Both the position numbers and the translations under genes were made by a program. DNA of 64,000 nt from Spirochaetia bacterium (GTDB lineage: Bacteria; Spirochaetota; Leptospiria; Turneriellales; JAOUOS01), in assembly GCA_029880285.1 (NCBI GenBank), contig JAOUOS010000010.1, positions 1-64,000 on the forward strand, written 5' to 3'. This document shows positions 1 to 8,048 of the stretch, in pieces; position 1 is the stretch's first letter; each line of letters begins with the position of its first letter. The notes beneath the pieces are model-generated. The model had not been told where the DNA came from, did not search any database, and was given only the letters and a program-made list of their open reading frames with translations.

Positions 1-151
1 ATTATTCTCCTTACCAGAGTCATAATGCTCTATACAAAATATTCAACCTGAAACCTATCTACTCCAGTTATCTTTTACCATAACTAGAATGAAAGTCCCA
101 AAGTCACTTTATCATGCCGTCTCCTTATAAGTATAGTCCTTAAATGAAAAT

Positions 152-298
152 TAGATCAAGATATTATCTTTATAAGGCAGTATATAAAATTTATCCTTAG
201 ACGAACCGAATAATATTGGATAGAAATAAAAAATTTTCCTTTAAGAGAGATATTACTCCTTCCCTTAAAGAAAAATACTAAAAGGAAATCTTGATCTA
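152..298. repeat. Inverted repeat pair flanking the terminator
   Basis: TAGATCAAGAT at 152-162 is the exact reverse complement of 288-298, and the match extends outward imperfectly into the adjacent AAAA. The arms are 125 bases apart. The unit could be a small non-autonomous element or an extended terminator stem. No target duplication is seen. Confidence 0.35.
229..275 (-). terminator. Intrinsic terminator after split lipoprotein gene
   Basis: Arms 264-275 and 234-245 pair over 12 positions with one mismatch. On the minus strand the second arm is followed directly by a run of T (228-233). It lies 37 bases past the stop at 312, in the right orientation for that gene. The stem is AT-rich, so strength is uncertain. 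Confidence 0.5.
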
Positions 299-311
299 TT
301 TTAGAAACAGT

Positions 312-605
312 TTACTGTTGCAAACCAGCATTAATCTTAGAGACTGTTTTTACAAGTAAAAATTCTAATAAGTTAATATACTCCCCTTTGGGATTTTGGC
401 CTTTCGGGAATCTTTCAAATTCCTGATACTTCCCAACACTTAAACCTGACGGTAATCTTACTTCGTACATATTTTTTGATCTTTTACGATCTCCAAAAGC
501 CAGTACAGCAATTTCAGCGTTCTTATTGACAACCATTATACCCAGATTTATTTCTGGATTAATCTTTCGTTTCGCAGGATAGTGTAAATTATAATCAACA
601 TACAT
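312..605 (-). CDS. 3' part of a stop-interrupted lipoprotein gene
   Basis: A 97-residue frame of unknown function. It has no signal peptide and no Shine-Dalgarno before the ATG at 605. The same frame stays open upstream of this ATG for 15 more codons (reading YKKICKLLEVDAVAL) up to a single TAA at 651-653. That TAA is the stop codon of the lipoprotein gene at 651-1112. The 97 residues are therefore best read as the C-terminal domain of that lipoprotein, cut off by one nonsense codon. Independent translation from this ATG is possible but unsupported. A sequencing error at 651-653 would restore one gene of about 266 residues. Confidence 0.45.
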   Translation of the reverse strand: MYVDYNLHYPAKRKINPEINLGIMVVNKNAEIAVLAFGDRKRSKNMYEVRLPSGLSVGKYQEFERFPKGQNPKGEYINLLEFLLVKTVSKINAGLQQ

Positions 606-650
606 TAAGGCTACAGCATCAACTTCTAATAACTTACATATCTTTTTGTA

Positions 651-1112
651 TTATTCATTTGTTTCTTTTTCTTCTTCCGCAAACAAAGCAATAGGCGGCA
701 CAAAAGGCATTTTGTTGTTATAGGGCGTAATTATATTATTTTCTCTACCTAATAAATATTCTTTCCAAATTTCTTTTACTGATGTAGAAAAGCTTTGGTA
801 TTCTTGACTATTTATAAAAGAATCCGGACTTTTCATTTTCCATCCTTTTATATTTTGAAGTTCGTTAGTAATAATCTCAGGGGATTCATCTACAAGATTT
901 CTAACAAGACTCATTATCTCAGGTTTTTTTGATGCAGGTTTAATTTCTTTTTTTTCATTCTTAAACATCAAAGTCTCACTTGAAACGATGCTGACAACAA
1001 CAACTGTTTTAATATTATCAGCCGCAGGTTTTCTCACGACTGACGCACAGTTTATTAATACCGCTGTAAATAAAACAGCCAGTATCATCCCCATTATTTT
1101 TAATATTTTCAT
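651..1112 (-). CDS. Lipoprotein, probably truncated by a stop codon
   Basis: A 153-residue exported lipoprotein: hydrophobic signal segment at residues 5-20 and a lipobox LINC with the lipidated Cys at 22, so it should be anchored in a membrane on the periplasmic or surface side. GGAG lies 8 bases before the ATG at 1112 and fixes the start. The body is Lys/Glu-rich with no domain I recognise. Translation ends at a TAA (651-653), yet the same frame continues for 113 codons beyond it, which suggests that the gene originally ran to 312. Function unknown. Confidence 0.6.
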   Translation of the reverse strand: MKILKIMGMILAVLFTAVLINCASVVRKPAADNIKTVVVVSIVSSETLMFKNEKKEIKPASKKPEIMSLVRNLVDESPEIITNELQNIKGWKMKSPDSFINSQEYQSFSTSVKEIWKEYLLGRENNIITPYNNKMPFVPPIALFAEEEKETNE

Positions 1113-1256
1113 ATTTTTATCTCCTTTTTTTATTTACGGACAAATTTACATATAAAGATACTTTATCCAGTTTTTTTCGAATACATACTTTTTTTGTGCC
1201 ATGAACATCTTTTTATACATATAAATTGGCATAATTCTGTGTCATTGAAATAACCG

Positions 1257-1292
1257 CATAATGAAATAAATTGTATTTTTTATTTCATTATG
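1257..1292. repeat. 14-bp perfect inverted repeat, 8-base loop
   Basis: CATAATGAAATAAA (1257-1270) pairs perfectly with 1279-1292 across an 8-base loop. It sits in a divergent promoter region, so an operator is as likely as a transcript hairpin. There is no T-run typical of a terminator right after it on either strand. Confidence 0.45.
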
Positions 1293-1404
1293 ATAATATA
1301 AAAATCAGAGACGAGCTTTGCTTTTATTAAAGCTATTTTTTGTTTTTTTGTCCTTATCTAAAATTGTACTATTATATCTTTTTTATTGAAGCCTTATCTT
1401 AAAT

Positions 1405-1410
1405 TATAAT
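1405..1410 (+). promoter_or_regulatory. Candidate -10 box of thrC
   Basis: A consensus TATAAT ends 8 bases before the thrC ATG, and no Shine-Dalgarno is present. If used, transcription would start at or beside the start codon, giving a leaderless mRNA. The best -35 (TTGAAG, 1386-1391) is at a short 13-base spacing, so the call is tentative. Confidence 0.35.
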
Positions 1411-1418
1411 TTTGCCTA

Positions 1419-2750
1419 ATGGCAACCAACGCGTATTTTCAATGTATTTCGGGCTGTGACGAAAAGCACGGTCTTGACGAAGTAATTTACAGATGCCCTA
1501 AGTGCAATAATCTTCTAGAAGTAATTCATAATTTAGACGAACTTAAAAAAAAGTCAGCCGATGAATGGAAAGAAACATTCGAAAACAGATATAAATCAAA
1601 TGAGTTCCCCTACTCTTCAGGCGTATGGGGTAAAAAAGAATGGGTACTGCCGGGTATAAAAAACGAAGATATTGTTTCTTTAGGCGAAGGAGCTACTCAT
1701 TTATTTAAAACCGCGAAATTAGATGAACTTTTTAATCAAGATGTTTACGTAAAACTATGCGGCAACAGCCATACCGGCTCTTTTAAAGATTTGGGAATGA
1801 CGGTACTCGTAAGCCAGGTTAACGCAATGATTAAAAGCGGCAGGCCCATAAAAGCCATTGCGTGCGCCTCAACCGGAGACACCTCGGCAGCTCTTGCCGC
1901 CTATGCGGCCAGCGCCGGTATACAATGCGTAATTCTTTTACCCAAAAATAAAATATCTCTCGCGCAGCTTATTCAACCGGTATCTAATAACGCCATTGTT
2001 TTATCACTAGATACCGATTTTGACGGATGCATGAACCTTGTGCAAAAGCTGACCACAGAAAAAGAAATTTATTTAGCTAATTCAATGAACTCACTTAGAA
2101 TAGAAGGCCAAAAAACAGTAGGTATAGAAATTATACAGCAGTTAAACTGGCAAGTTCCCGACTGGTTTGTTATTCCCGGCGGTAATTTGGGTAATGTATC
2201 GGCCTTGGGCAATGGAATTACCCTTCTTTATGAATTGGGCATGATTAATAAAATGCCCCGTATCGCCCTCGCGCAGGCTCAAAAAGCTAATCCGCTTTAT
2301 TTATCATATCAAAATAATTTTGAAGAGTTTCATCCTATGCAGGCGGGCAAAACTCTTGCTTCGGCCATACAAATAGGAAACCCGGTATCTGTTAACAAGG
2401 CCATAAGAGCCTTAAAAAAATTCAACGGCGTTGTTGAGCAGGCATCTGAAGAAGAACTGGCTAACGCCGCGGCCCTTGCCGATAAATCGGGCCTATTGGC
2501 CGACCCCCATACGGGAGTGGCCCTTGCCGCGCTTATTAAACTAAAAGAAAAAAATATAATTTCAAAAAATGAGTCTGTGGCGGTTATTTCTACGGCAAAC
2601 GGCTTAAAATTTGCCGATTTTAAGGTAAAATACCATGAAGATACATTAGAAGATATTAATATTAGATATCAAAATAAACCTGTTGAAATTAAGGCCGATA
2701 TTAGTGAAATTCAAAAAATTGTGAATAAAAAACTGGAAAAAAACAAATAG
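1419..2750 (+). CDS. thrC: Threonine synthase
   Basis: PLP-dependent enzyme converting O-phosphohomoserine to threonine, the last step of threonine synthesis, in the cytoplasm. The 443-residue protein starts with a four-cysteine zinc-ribbon-like segment (Cys9, 13, 26, 29). The PLP-binding lysine is in GSFKDLGM (Lys123), and the phosphate-binding glycine loop GGNLGN is near residue 254. ACASTGDTSAA (about 148-158) and the C-terminal ISTANGLKF match the family. No Shine-Dalgarno precedes the ATG; a TATAAT ending 8 bases upstream hints at a leaderless transcript. No other threonine-pathway gene is adjacent. The hemerythrin gene follows 38 bases later on the same strand. Confidence 0.95.
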   Translation: MATNAYFQCISGCDEKHGLDEVIYRCPKCNNLLEVIHNLDELKKKSADEWKETFENRYKSNEFPYSSGVWGKKEWVLPGIKNEDIVSLGEGATHLFKTAKLDELFNQDVYVKLCGNSHTGSFKDLGMTVLVSQVNAMIKSGRPIKAIACASTGDTSAALAAYAASAGIQCVILLPKNKISLAQLIQPVSNNAIVLSLDTDFDGCMNLVQKLTTEKEIYLANSMNSLRIEGQKTVGIEIIQQLNWQVPDWFVIPGGNLGNVSALGNGITLLYELGMINKMPRIALAQAQKANPLYLSYQNNFEEFHPMQAGKTLASAIQIGNPVSVNKAIRALKKFNGVVEQASEEELANAAALADKSGLLADPHTGVALAALIKLKEKNIISKNESVAVISTANGLKFADFKVKYHEDTLEDINIRYQNKPVEIKADISEIQKIVNKKLEKNK

Positions 2751-2788
2751 AATGATTATAATAGATTCGTAAAAAAAGTTTATAAGAT

Positions 2789-3193
2789 ATGAAACTAATT
2801 TGGAACGAAGAATTTTTAACCGGTATTGAATCTATTGATGAACAGCACAAGCGTATATTCGATTTAATAGAAAGACTGGAAAATGAAATTGACAAACAAT
2901 GTTCTACAACCGAAATACCGGCAGAAATTATCATGGAGCTTTTAGATTATACCTTAAAACATTTTATTTTTGAAGAATCACTGCTTGAACAAAATGATTA
3001 TCCTGAATTTACAGATCATAAAATAGCTCACGATATGCTTACCATGAAAGTAATGCAGTATAAAGAAGATTTAGATGCCGATAAACAAATAGACTGTAGT
3101 GAATTAATAAACTTTTTATACGAATGGCTTACCACGCATATAAAAATTGTTGATATGAAATATGTTTCTTTTATAAAAGAAAAAGTTTCTTAA
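2789..3193 (+). CDS. Bacteriohemerythrin
   Basis: A 134-residue single-domain hemerythrin that binds O2 at a non-heme diiron centre in the cytoplasm. All seven canonical ligands are present: His20, His58, Glu62, His77, His81, His117 and Asp122, in the usual HxxxE and HxxxH spacings. Family roles are O2 storage, delivery or sensing; a stand-alone domain such as this gives no output partner. A TATAAT at 2757-2762 between thrC and this gene could be its own -10 box. In an organism with periplasmic nitrate reduction, O2 scavenging under microaerobic conditions is a plausible but inferred use. Confidence 0.93.
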   Translation: MKLIWNEEFLTGIESIDEQHKRIFDLIERLENEIDKQCSTTEIPAEIIMELLDYTLKHFIFEESLLEQNDYPEFTDHKIAHDMLTMKVMQYKEDLDADKQIDCSELINFLYEWLTTHIKIVDMKYVSFIKEKVS

Positions 3194-3211
3194 ATTACCG
3201 ATAACTTATAT

Positions 3212-3622
3212 ATGCCTAAATTTATCCGCCGTTTATTTTTAGCGGCATTCATTATTCTATTCTTCAGTAATATAGCAGCTGAAGATGTTGAAGATGCTGT
3301 TGAAATTCTTAAAGAGAAAAAATATCTTGCGGATACTTTATTTGAAAAAACCGTATGGCGAAAAAAAATTTCAAATATCATTCTTGAAGAAGCAGGCGAA
3401 ACACACAGAGTCTCTTTTCTTATGATAATTCCCTATCCTCATAATTATAAATCTCAAAATTACGCTTTATATTACGAGTTTAACACTTACCGCGAAGCAT
3501 TTGAAAAATTTATTTACCTGGATAAGTTTATTGATAATAACGGCGTTATAAGAATAAAAATACTGGGCAGTAAAATAATATCTGAAGAAGTCATATACAA
3601 TCCTTTTGACCCGCAGCTATAA
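3212..3622 (+). CDS. Small exported protein of unknown function
   Basis: A 136-residue protein with a clear signal peptide (positive start, hydrophobic residues 8-20, likely cleavage after the Ala-Ala near 23) and a mature part of about 113 residues. The mature part carries no cysteine and no motif I recognise. It alternates charged helix-like and hydrophobic strand-like stretches and ends YNPFDPQL. It follows the hemerythrin gene by 18 bases and may be co-transcribed. It converges on alr with only 5 bases between stop codons. Likely periplasmic; function not inferable. Confidence 0.7.
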   Translation: MPKFIRRLFLAAFIILFFSNIAAEDVEDAVEILKEKKYLADTLFEKTVWRKKISNIILEEAGETHRVSFLMIIPYPHNYKSQNYALYYEFNTYREAFEKFIYLDKFIDNNGVIRIKILGSKIISEEVIYNPFDPQL

Positions 3623-3627
3623 ATATC

Positions 3628-4779
3628 TTATATTAATTCTCTTCTTAAACGATGCCCTAAACCGGTTAGTATTTCATAGGTAACAGTATTGGCCTTTTGG
3701 GCCCAGTATTCTAAAGGCAAAGACTTCTCTCCTATTATTTCTATAGGGGTTTGGGCAGATTTTACGTTCCCCAGCATTATTTGATCCATTGTTACCCGGC
3801 CCAAAAGTGGATGACCTTCAAAAGAAATTGAATTTGAAAGGGCCCTTAAGATACCGTCAGCATATCCTAAAGGTATTACACCCACCGCCATATTTTCATC
3901 TTTTACCGTATAAGTGGAACCATATGAAATTGACTCTCCTTTTTTTACATTTCTAATGCTAATAGGGCGCGCTAGTAGCCTTAAAGCGGGTTTTAACTTA
4001 AATTTTTCGTCATACTTTTCTTTATCTTCCCTATTTTGATAATATCCGTAAAACGCCAGCCCCGGTCTTATCATATCAAGATGGCTCTCTTTATAAAGTA
4101 AAGTGCCGTAACTGTTAGCCGCATGCATAATTACAGAATCACGCTTTATTCGTGTTACTGATAAAAATTCTTTCATAGTTTTTAAAAACTTGTTTAATAA
4201 ATCGCGTGTTGGTTTTTTATTAGTAGAATCAGCGAGAGGAAAGTGAGTAAACAGGCCTTTTATTTTTAAATTTTTAGATTTTTTTAAATCGTCGGTTATT
4301 TTATAAAGATCTTCCTGCTTTAAGCCTATTCTGCCCATGCCCATGTCCCATTTTAAATGGATATCCATTTTCTTATTTAACGCAGACGCTCTAAGCTGTA
4401 GAAGCGATATCTGCCAAACATCTGTAATAGAAGGAATTATATCATATTTAAAAAAATCATCCGCGTTTTCAGGATAAAATCCCCCTAAATTTAATATAGG
4501 TTTTTTATAACCTAAAGACCGAAGGTATCTGCCTTCCCACGGATTTGCCACGCCCAAATAGTCTATGGGGGCCTCATTAAAAAAAGGATACAAAGTTGAT
4601 ATACCAAAACCGTAAGCGTTTGCTTTAACGGGAATTAATATTTTCACTTTTTTTTCGCTTTTTGATATTAACTTTTTAAAAAGCTTTAAATTATTTAACA
4701 AGGCTTCTTTAGATATTTGAAGAACCGGATATGGATGTTCAGAAGAAAGATAATTTTCAATTGTTTCTTTTTTTTTCAC
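3628..4779 (-). CDS. alr: Alanine racemase
   Basis: PLP enzyme interconverting L- and D-alanine, supplying D-Ala for peptidoglycan. The 383-residue length is typical. The PLP lysine is in VKANAYGFG (Lys52) and the second catalytic base is the Tyr in SYGSTY (Tyr286). RPGLAFYGY (about 238-246) and GRVTMDQIM (about 328-336) are family signatures in the expected order. The start is GTG at 4779, 11 bases after the truA stop, so the two are probably one transcript. No clear Shine-Dalgarno is visible. Confidence 0.95.
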   Translation of the reverse strand: MKKKETIENYLSSEHPYPVLQISKEALLNNLKLFKKLISKSEKKVKILIPVKANAYGFGISTLYPFFNEAPIDYLGVANPWEGRYLRSLGYKKPILNLGGFYPENADDFFKYDIIPSITDVWQISLLQLRASALNKKMDIHLKWDMGMGRIGLKQEDLYKITDDLKKSKNLKIKGLFTHFPLADSTNKKPTRDLLNKFLKTMKEFLSVTRIKRDSVIMHAANSYGTLLYKESHLDMIRPGLAFYGYYQNREDKEKYDEKFKLKPALRLLARPISIRNVKKGESISYGSTYTVKDENMAVGVIPLGYADGILRALSNSISFEGHPLLGRVTMDQIMLGNVKSAQTPIEIIGEKSLPLEYWAQKANTVTYEILTGLGHRLRRELI

Positions 4780-4790
4780 TAATTTACGCT

Positions 4791-5624
4791 TTATTTTTTT
4801 AACACAGCGTCAAGCTTATCTATTTTTTCAAGATCATAATAAAATGGTATAAGCTCTTTGGGAGTTTCATATTCATCATAAAAGGCGTTTAAGAAAAATA
4901 AGGCGTAAGAAGGCAGTGTTTGACCAGCATCTTTTCTTTCTTTATTGTTTAAGATTTCTTTTACCGCTTCGGGTCTTATTTCTTCTTTGCCCGCCATAAG
5001 AAGAGTTCCCGTAACAATGCGTATCATATTGTGTAAAAACCCCGAACCGCTGTAGTAAAAATCAACAAAAGGACCGTGTTCAATAATAGAAATTTTATCT
5101 ATTCTTCTAATTGTTTTCTCTTTATTTTTAAAGTATGCTCCCTTGGTAAAAGCCGCAAAATCTTTTTCGCCTAATAAATAATTTGAGGTTTCTCTCATTA
5201 AATTGATATTTAATTTTTTACGAATCCAAAATGATTTTTTTTCATAAAAAGCCATTCTATAAGGGGTGTGTAAAATTCTGTAAATATAATCTCTGCCTTT
5301 GCATGAAAACCGCGCGTGAAAATCATTGGATACCGGCTTGCCATACACTAAAGAAACATCTTTTGGCAAAATAGAATTTACCGCATATATAAAACGTCTA
5401 AGATCATGAACCATTGAATCTTTGTTCTCAATACGAAAATGTACCACCTGACCTAACGCGTGAACTCCTGTATCGGTTCTACCGGCGACATGAAGCGTTA
5501 CTTTTTGACGAAGAATAATTTCAAATGCTTTTTCAAGTTCTTCTTGAACTGAACGAAAATCTTTTTGTCTTTGAAATCCGAAAAAATCAGAACCATCATA
5601 CTGAATCGTAAAAGCAAACTTCAT
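4791..5624 (-). CDS. truA: tRNA pseudouridine38-40 synthase
   Basis: Makes pseudouridine at positions 38-40 of the tRNA anticodon stem-loop. The catalytic Asp is in GRTDTGVHA (Asp51), followed by the conserved LGQVVHF. DFHARFSCKGRDYIYRI and the C-terminal GSGFLHNMIRIVTGTL match TruA signatures in order. The 277-residue length is slightly above the usual 245-270. It lies between the BrkB-type gene (40 bases upstream) and alr (11 bases downstream), all on the minus strand. Confidence 0.95.
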   Translation of the reverse strand: MKFAFTIQYDGSDFFGFQRQKDFRSVQEELEKAFEIILRQKVTLHVAGRTDTGVHALGQVVHFRIENKDSMVHDLRRFIYAVNSILPKDVSLVYGKPVSNDFHARFSCKGRDYIYRILHTPYRMAFYEKKSFWIRKKLNINLMRETSNYLLGEKDFAAFTKGAYFKNKEKTIRRIDKISIIEHGPFVDFYYSGSGFLHNMIRIVTGTLLMAGKEEIRPEAVKEILNNKERKDAGQTLPSYALFFLNAFYDEYETPKELIPFYYDLEKIDKLDAVLKK

Positions 5625-5664
5625 AATAATTTATTGTTAAATTTTCATTTTAATAAATAACGAT

Positions 5665-8013
5665 TTATTTTAATAGATCATCAAAAGTAATATTTTTAAA
5701 TATATCTGCTTTGCTTTTATTGGCTTTATTAAAAAGTTGTTTTACTTTTTTTGTAAAATTATCCTGTTCTGTGTTTACTGGTACAATATAATCAGAATAA
5801 TCAAGATTATCAATGATATTTTTTATTTTAATATTTTTTGGCGAAATAACAGGAATAAAATATTCATCTTCAATTTTTTGAATTATATTTAATTTGGTAA
5901 AAACAATTAATATTTGAGAAAGCTGATTAAAATTATTATCGCAGTATTTTAACAACCGGCTTTGTTTAGTTTTGCCTTCCTTTGATTCAAAATCAATATA
6001 AATTTTTCTTAACACGCTAAAAACAGACCACAAACCTGTTTTTTCATTTTCAATATTAATATTTTTTCTGCTTAATCTTACCAAATAAGGATACTGAACA
6101 AAAAAAGCAATCTCGGCGCCTAACAGCATTATTACAATTGAAACATAAACAAATAAAAGGCCCAAAGGTATTGCAGCCATTGTGCCGTATACTGCATAAG
6201 TTACTTTTGAAAAATATGAAATATATATTTTATAAAACAGAAGAAATAAAACCCAAAGAACAGAACCAGCCGCAGCCCCTAAAGCTGAAGATTTATTTTT
6301 AACCTCAGTAAAGGGAATTAGTTTATATACAAAAAAGAAAATTATCCAAATAGATACAAAAGGGATAAATATAGACGATAACGCAGAAATAAAATATCTA
6401 ATTAGCGGGGTTTTTTGTATATGTGAAAAATTATAAAATGTTTTTTCATCAGCAGAAAATATATTTTCTTCTGCGCCTAAAACATAAATTTTTTTTTCGG
6501 CAGTAATATATTCAATATCATTTAAGTTTATATTTTCTTTTAATTTTAGCGCCTGCCATATTTTACCACCTGTTTCTGTATGCCAAATCATACCCTCACT
6601 GCCGGCAATTAACCCTCTCTTTTTATCTAAAAAATAGATTTTATTTAAATTATAATGCTTTTGGCTTAAATGCTCTTTATGCCAGCTTTGGCCCATATCA
6701 TCACTTGTTAAAAGAGTTCCAAAATCGCCGCAAATAAATATTTTATTTTCATTTACGAAAATACTTTTTAAGCTTTCTTTTGAATTTAAAAGCTTTAATT
6801 CATTTAATACCTGCCAAGTTTCGCCTTTATCTTTACTTATTAAAATAGTAAAAGAATCACCCGCGATTATAAAAGAAGACTCATTTATTTGTTTAATATC
6901 ATTTAAATTTACCTTTAAATCTTCAATGTAAGACGGCTGCCATACATTGCCGCCGTCTATAGTTTTTAGTATCAAACCGCCGCCGCCAAGTATTATACCG
7001 GTTTTATCGGTAAACATTTTAATTTTGGTAAACAGCGGCGTTAACATAAATACATCTTTTTTTAAGTATTTTTGAATTTTCCAGTGAAGACCATTGTCAT
7101 TAGAGTGTAAAATCTCACCTTTATCGGTTATTAAAAAAATATCATTCTTAATCTGAGCCATATCTTTTAATCCCGATGTTTTGAAAGAATTTTTTGTAGA
7201 GGTTTTTGTTTTAAATGAAGAGTGACCGTTCATGCCTAAACCAGAAACTAAACTATTATCAGATGCAAAAATTACAGAATTTTTTTGATTTATAAAATCT
7301 ATTTTATCAATGATGTTAGTTTCTTCAAATTTAAATTTAGTTTTTTCAAGGTATGTGCTCTTTTCGCCTAAAATTACAGGTCTGCTGTTTACAACCCGCG
7401 TAACATTTAAATTTGCCGATGTATAAGATGATACAAAAGACTCTGCCGATGAAATTCCGGCAGCAATTACAGCAGGGCCCAATAACGATATCACTAAAAA
7501 ACCCGATATTTTATGAATAAACGGCCTTTCTTTTTGAACACGCCATATTTTATTTACCGCGTTTTCAATATTTCTTAAAACACTGGTTGCTGAAAATAAA
7601 ATAACCAGGATGCCAATACCTCCAATAGTAGCTGCGTTTTGAAGCATTTCATTTATAATTTCAATATAGGGCTCTATATCAATGGGAATATTCTCTTTTC
7701 TTAGGAATTCTTTAGCGTACATAAAATACATATCTTTTTGAATAAAATTCGAGCCTATCATAAGCGCCACAATTAAAGCGGGAATAAAACTAATAATTAA
7801 TGAATAGCTTATTGAAGCGGCGCGAAGCAATGCTTCATCGTAAATAAATTTTTGAATAACTACAATAATTCTTTTTATGCTATTTTTAATTTTATCCGCG
7901 GCGCTTTCTTCTTCGGCATATAATAGCTCTGTTAATTTTTTTATTTGAAAAACAATTCCTATTTTATTTTTTTTTTCTTCTTTAGGCAAGTTGTTTTTAA
8001 AATCTTTATTCAT
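5665..8013 (-). CDS. BrkB/YihY membrane protein with inserted propeller
   Basis: A 782-residue fusion. Residues about 50-195 and 535-645 are the two halves of a BrkB/YihY inner-membrane protein (once mislabelled RNase BN), with membrane segments near 68-88, 130-148, 170-190, 540-565, 578-598 and 608-635. The family signature around 566-640 is intact (PFTEVKNKSSALGAA; LLGAEIAFF). Between the halves lie about 340 residues with Asp-box repeats S/TxDxGxxW at 304-311, 351-358, 393-400, 437-444 and a degenerate copy at 479-486, spaced 42-47 residues as in BNR/YCF48-type beta-propellers. With a cytoplasmic N-terminus the insert would face the periplasm. A cytoplasmic winged-helix-like tail (about 685-730) follows. 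BrkB function is poorly known; the propeller suggests binding of a periplasmic partner. Confidence 0.88.
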   Translation of the reverse strand: MNKDFKNNLPKEEKKNKIGIVFQIKKLTELLYAEEESAADKIKNSIKRIIVVIQKFIYDEALLRAASISYSLIISFIPALIVALMIGSNFIQKDMYFMYAKEFLRKENIPIDIEPYIEIINEMLQNAATIGGIGILVILFSATSVLRNIENAVNKIWRVQKERPFIHKISGFLVISLLGPAVIAAGISSAESFVSSYTSANLNVTRVVNSRPVILGEKSTYLEKTKFKFEETNIIDKIDFINQKNSVIFASDNSLVSGLGMNGHSSFKTKTSTKNSFKTSGLKDMAQIKNDIFLITDKGEILHSNDNGLHWKIQKYLKKDVFMLTPLFTKIKMFTDKTGIILGGGGLILKTIDGGNVWQPSYIEDLKVNLNDIKQINESSFIIAGDSFTILISKDKGETWQVLNELKLLNSKESLKSIFVNENKIFICGDFGTLLTSDDMGQSWHKEHLSQKHYNLNKIYFLDKKRGLIAGSEGMIWHTETGGKIWQALKLKENINLNDIEYITAEKKIYVLGAEENIFSADEKTFYNFSHIQKTPLIRYFISALSSIFIPFVSIWIIFFFVYKLIPFTEVKNKSSALGAAAGSVLWVLFLLFYKIYISYFSKVTYAVYGTMAAIPLGLLFVYVSIVIMLLGAEIAFFVQYPYLVRLSRKNINIENEKTGLWSVFSVLRKIYIDFESKEGKTKQSRLLKYCDNNFNQLSQILIVFTKLNIIQKIEDEYFIPVISPKNIKIKNIIDNLDYSDYIVPVNTEQDNFTKKVKQLFNKANKSKADIFKNITFDDLLK

Positions 8014-8048
8014 ATATACTATTTACATAGCACCTTTATTTATCTTTC

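Larger units (their letters stand above)
1..311. other. Intergenic region, no gene seen
   Basis: No convincing coding frame is visible. The stretch holds an 11-bp perfect inverted repeat (152-162 against 288-298) that encloses a T-tailed hairpin on the minus strand (229-275). The hairpin would end transcripts of the lipoprotein gene that stops at 312. The leftmost 150 bases show nothing recognisable. Confidence 0.5.
312..1112 (-). pseudogene. Nonsense-interrupted lipoprotein gene (whole extent)
   Basis: This entry marks the proposed original gene made of the two frames listed separately. Both lie in one reading frame, separated only by TAA at 651-653. The residues just after the stop (KICKLLEVDAVALMYVDYN) look like ordinary folded-domain sequence rather than random translation, and the composition is continuous across the stop. 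A single terminator hairpin follows the second part, not the first. Alternatives are a base-calling error or real stop-codon readthrough. Confidence 0.45.
1113..1418. other. Divergent intergenic region before thrC
   Basis: This 306-base divergent gap separates the minus-strand lipoprotein gene from thrC. It contains a 14-bp perfect inverted repeat (1257-1292) and a TATAAT (1405-1410) close to the thrC ATG. No small gene is evident. Confidence 0.5.
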
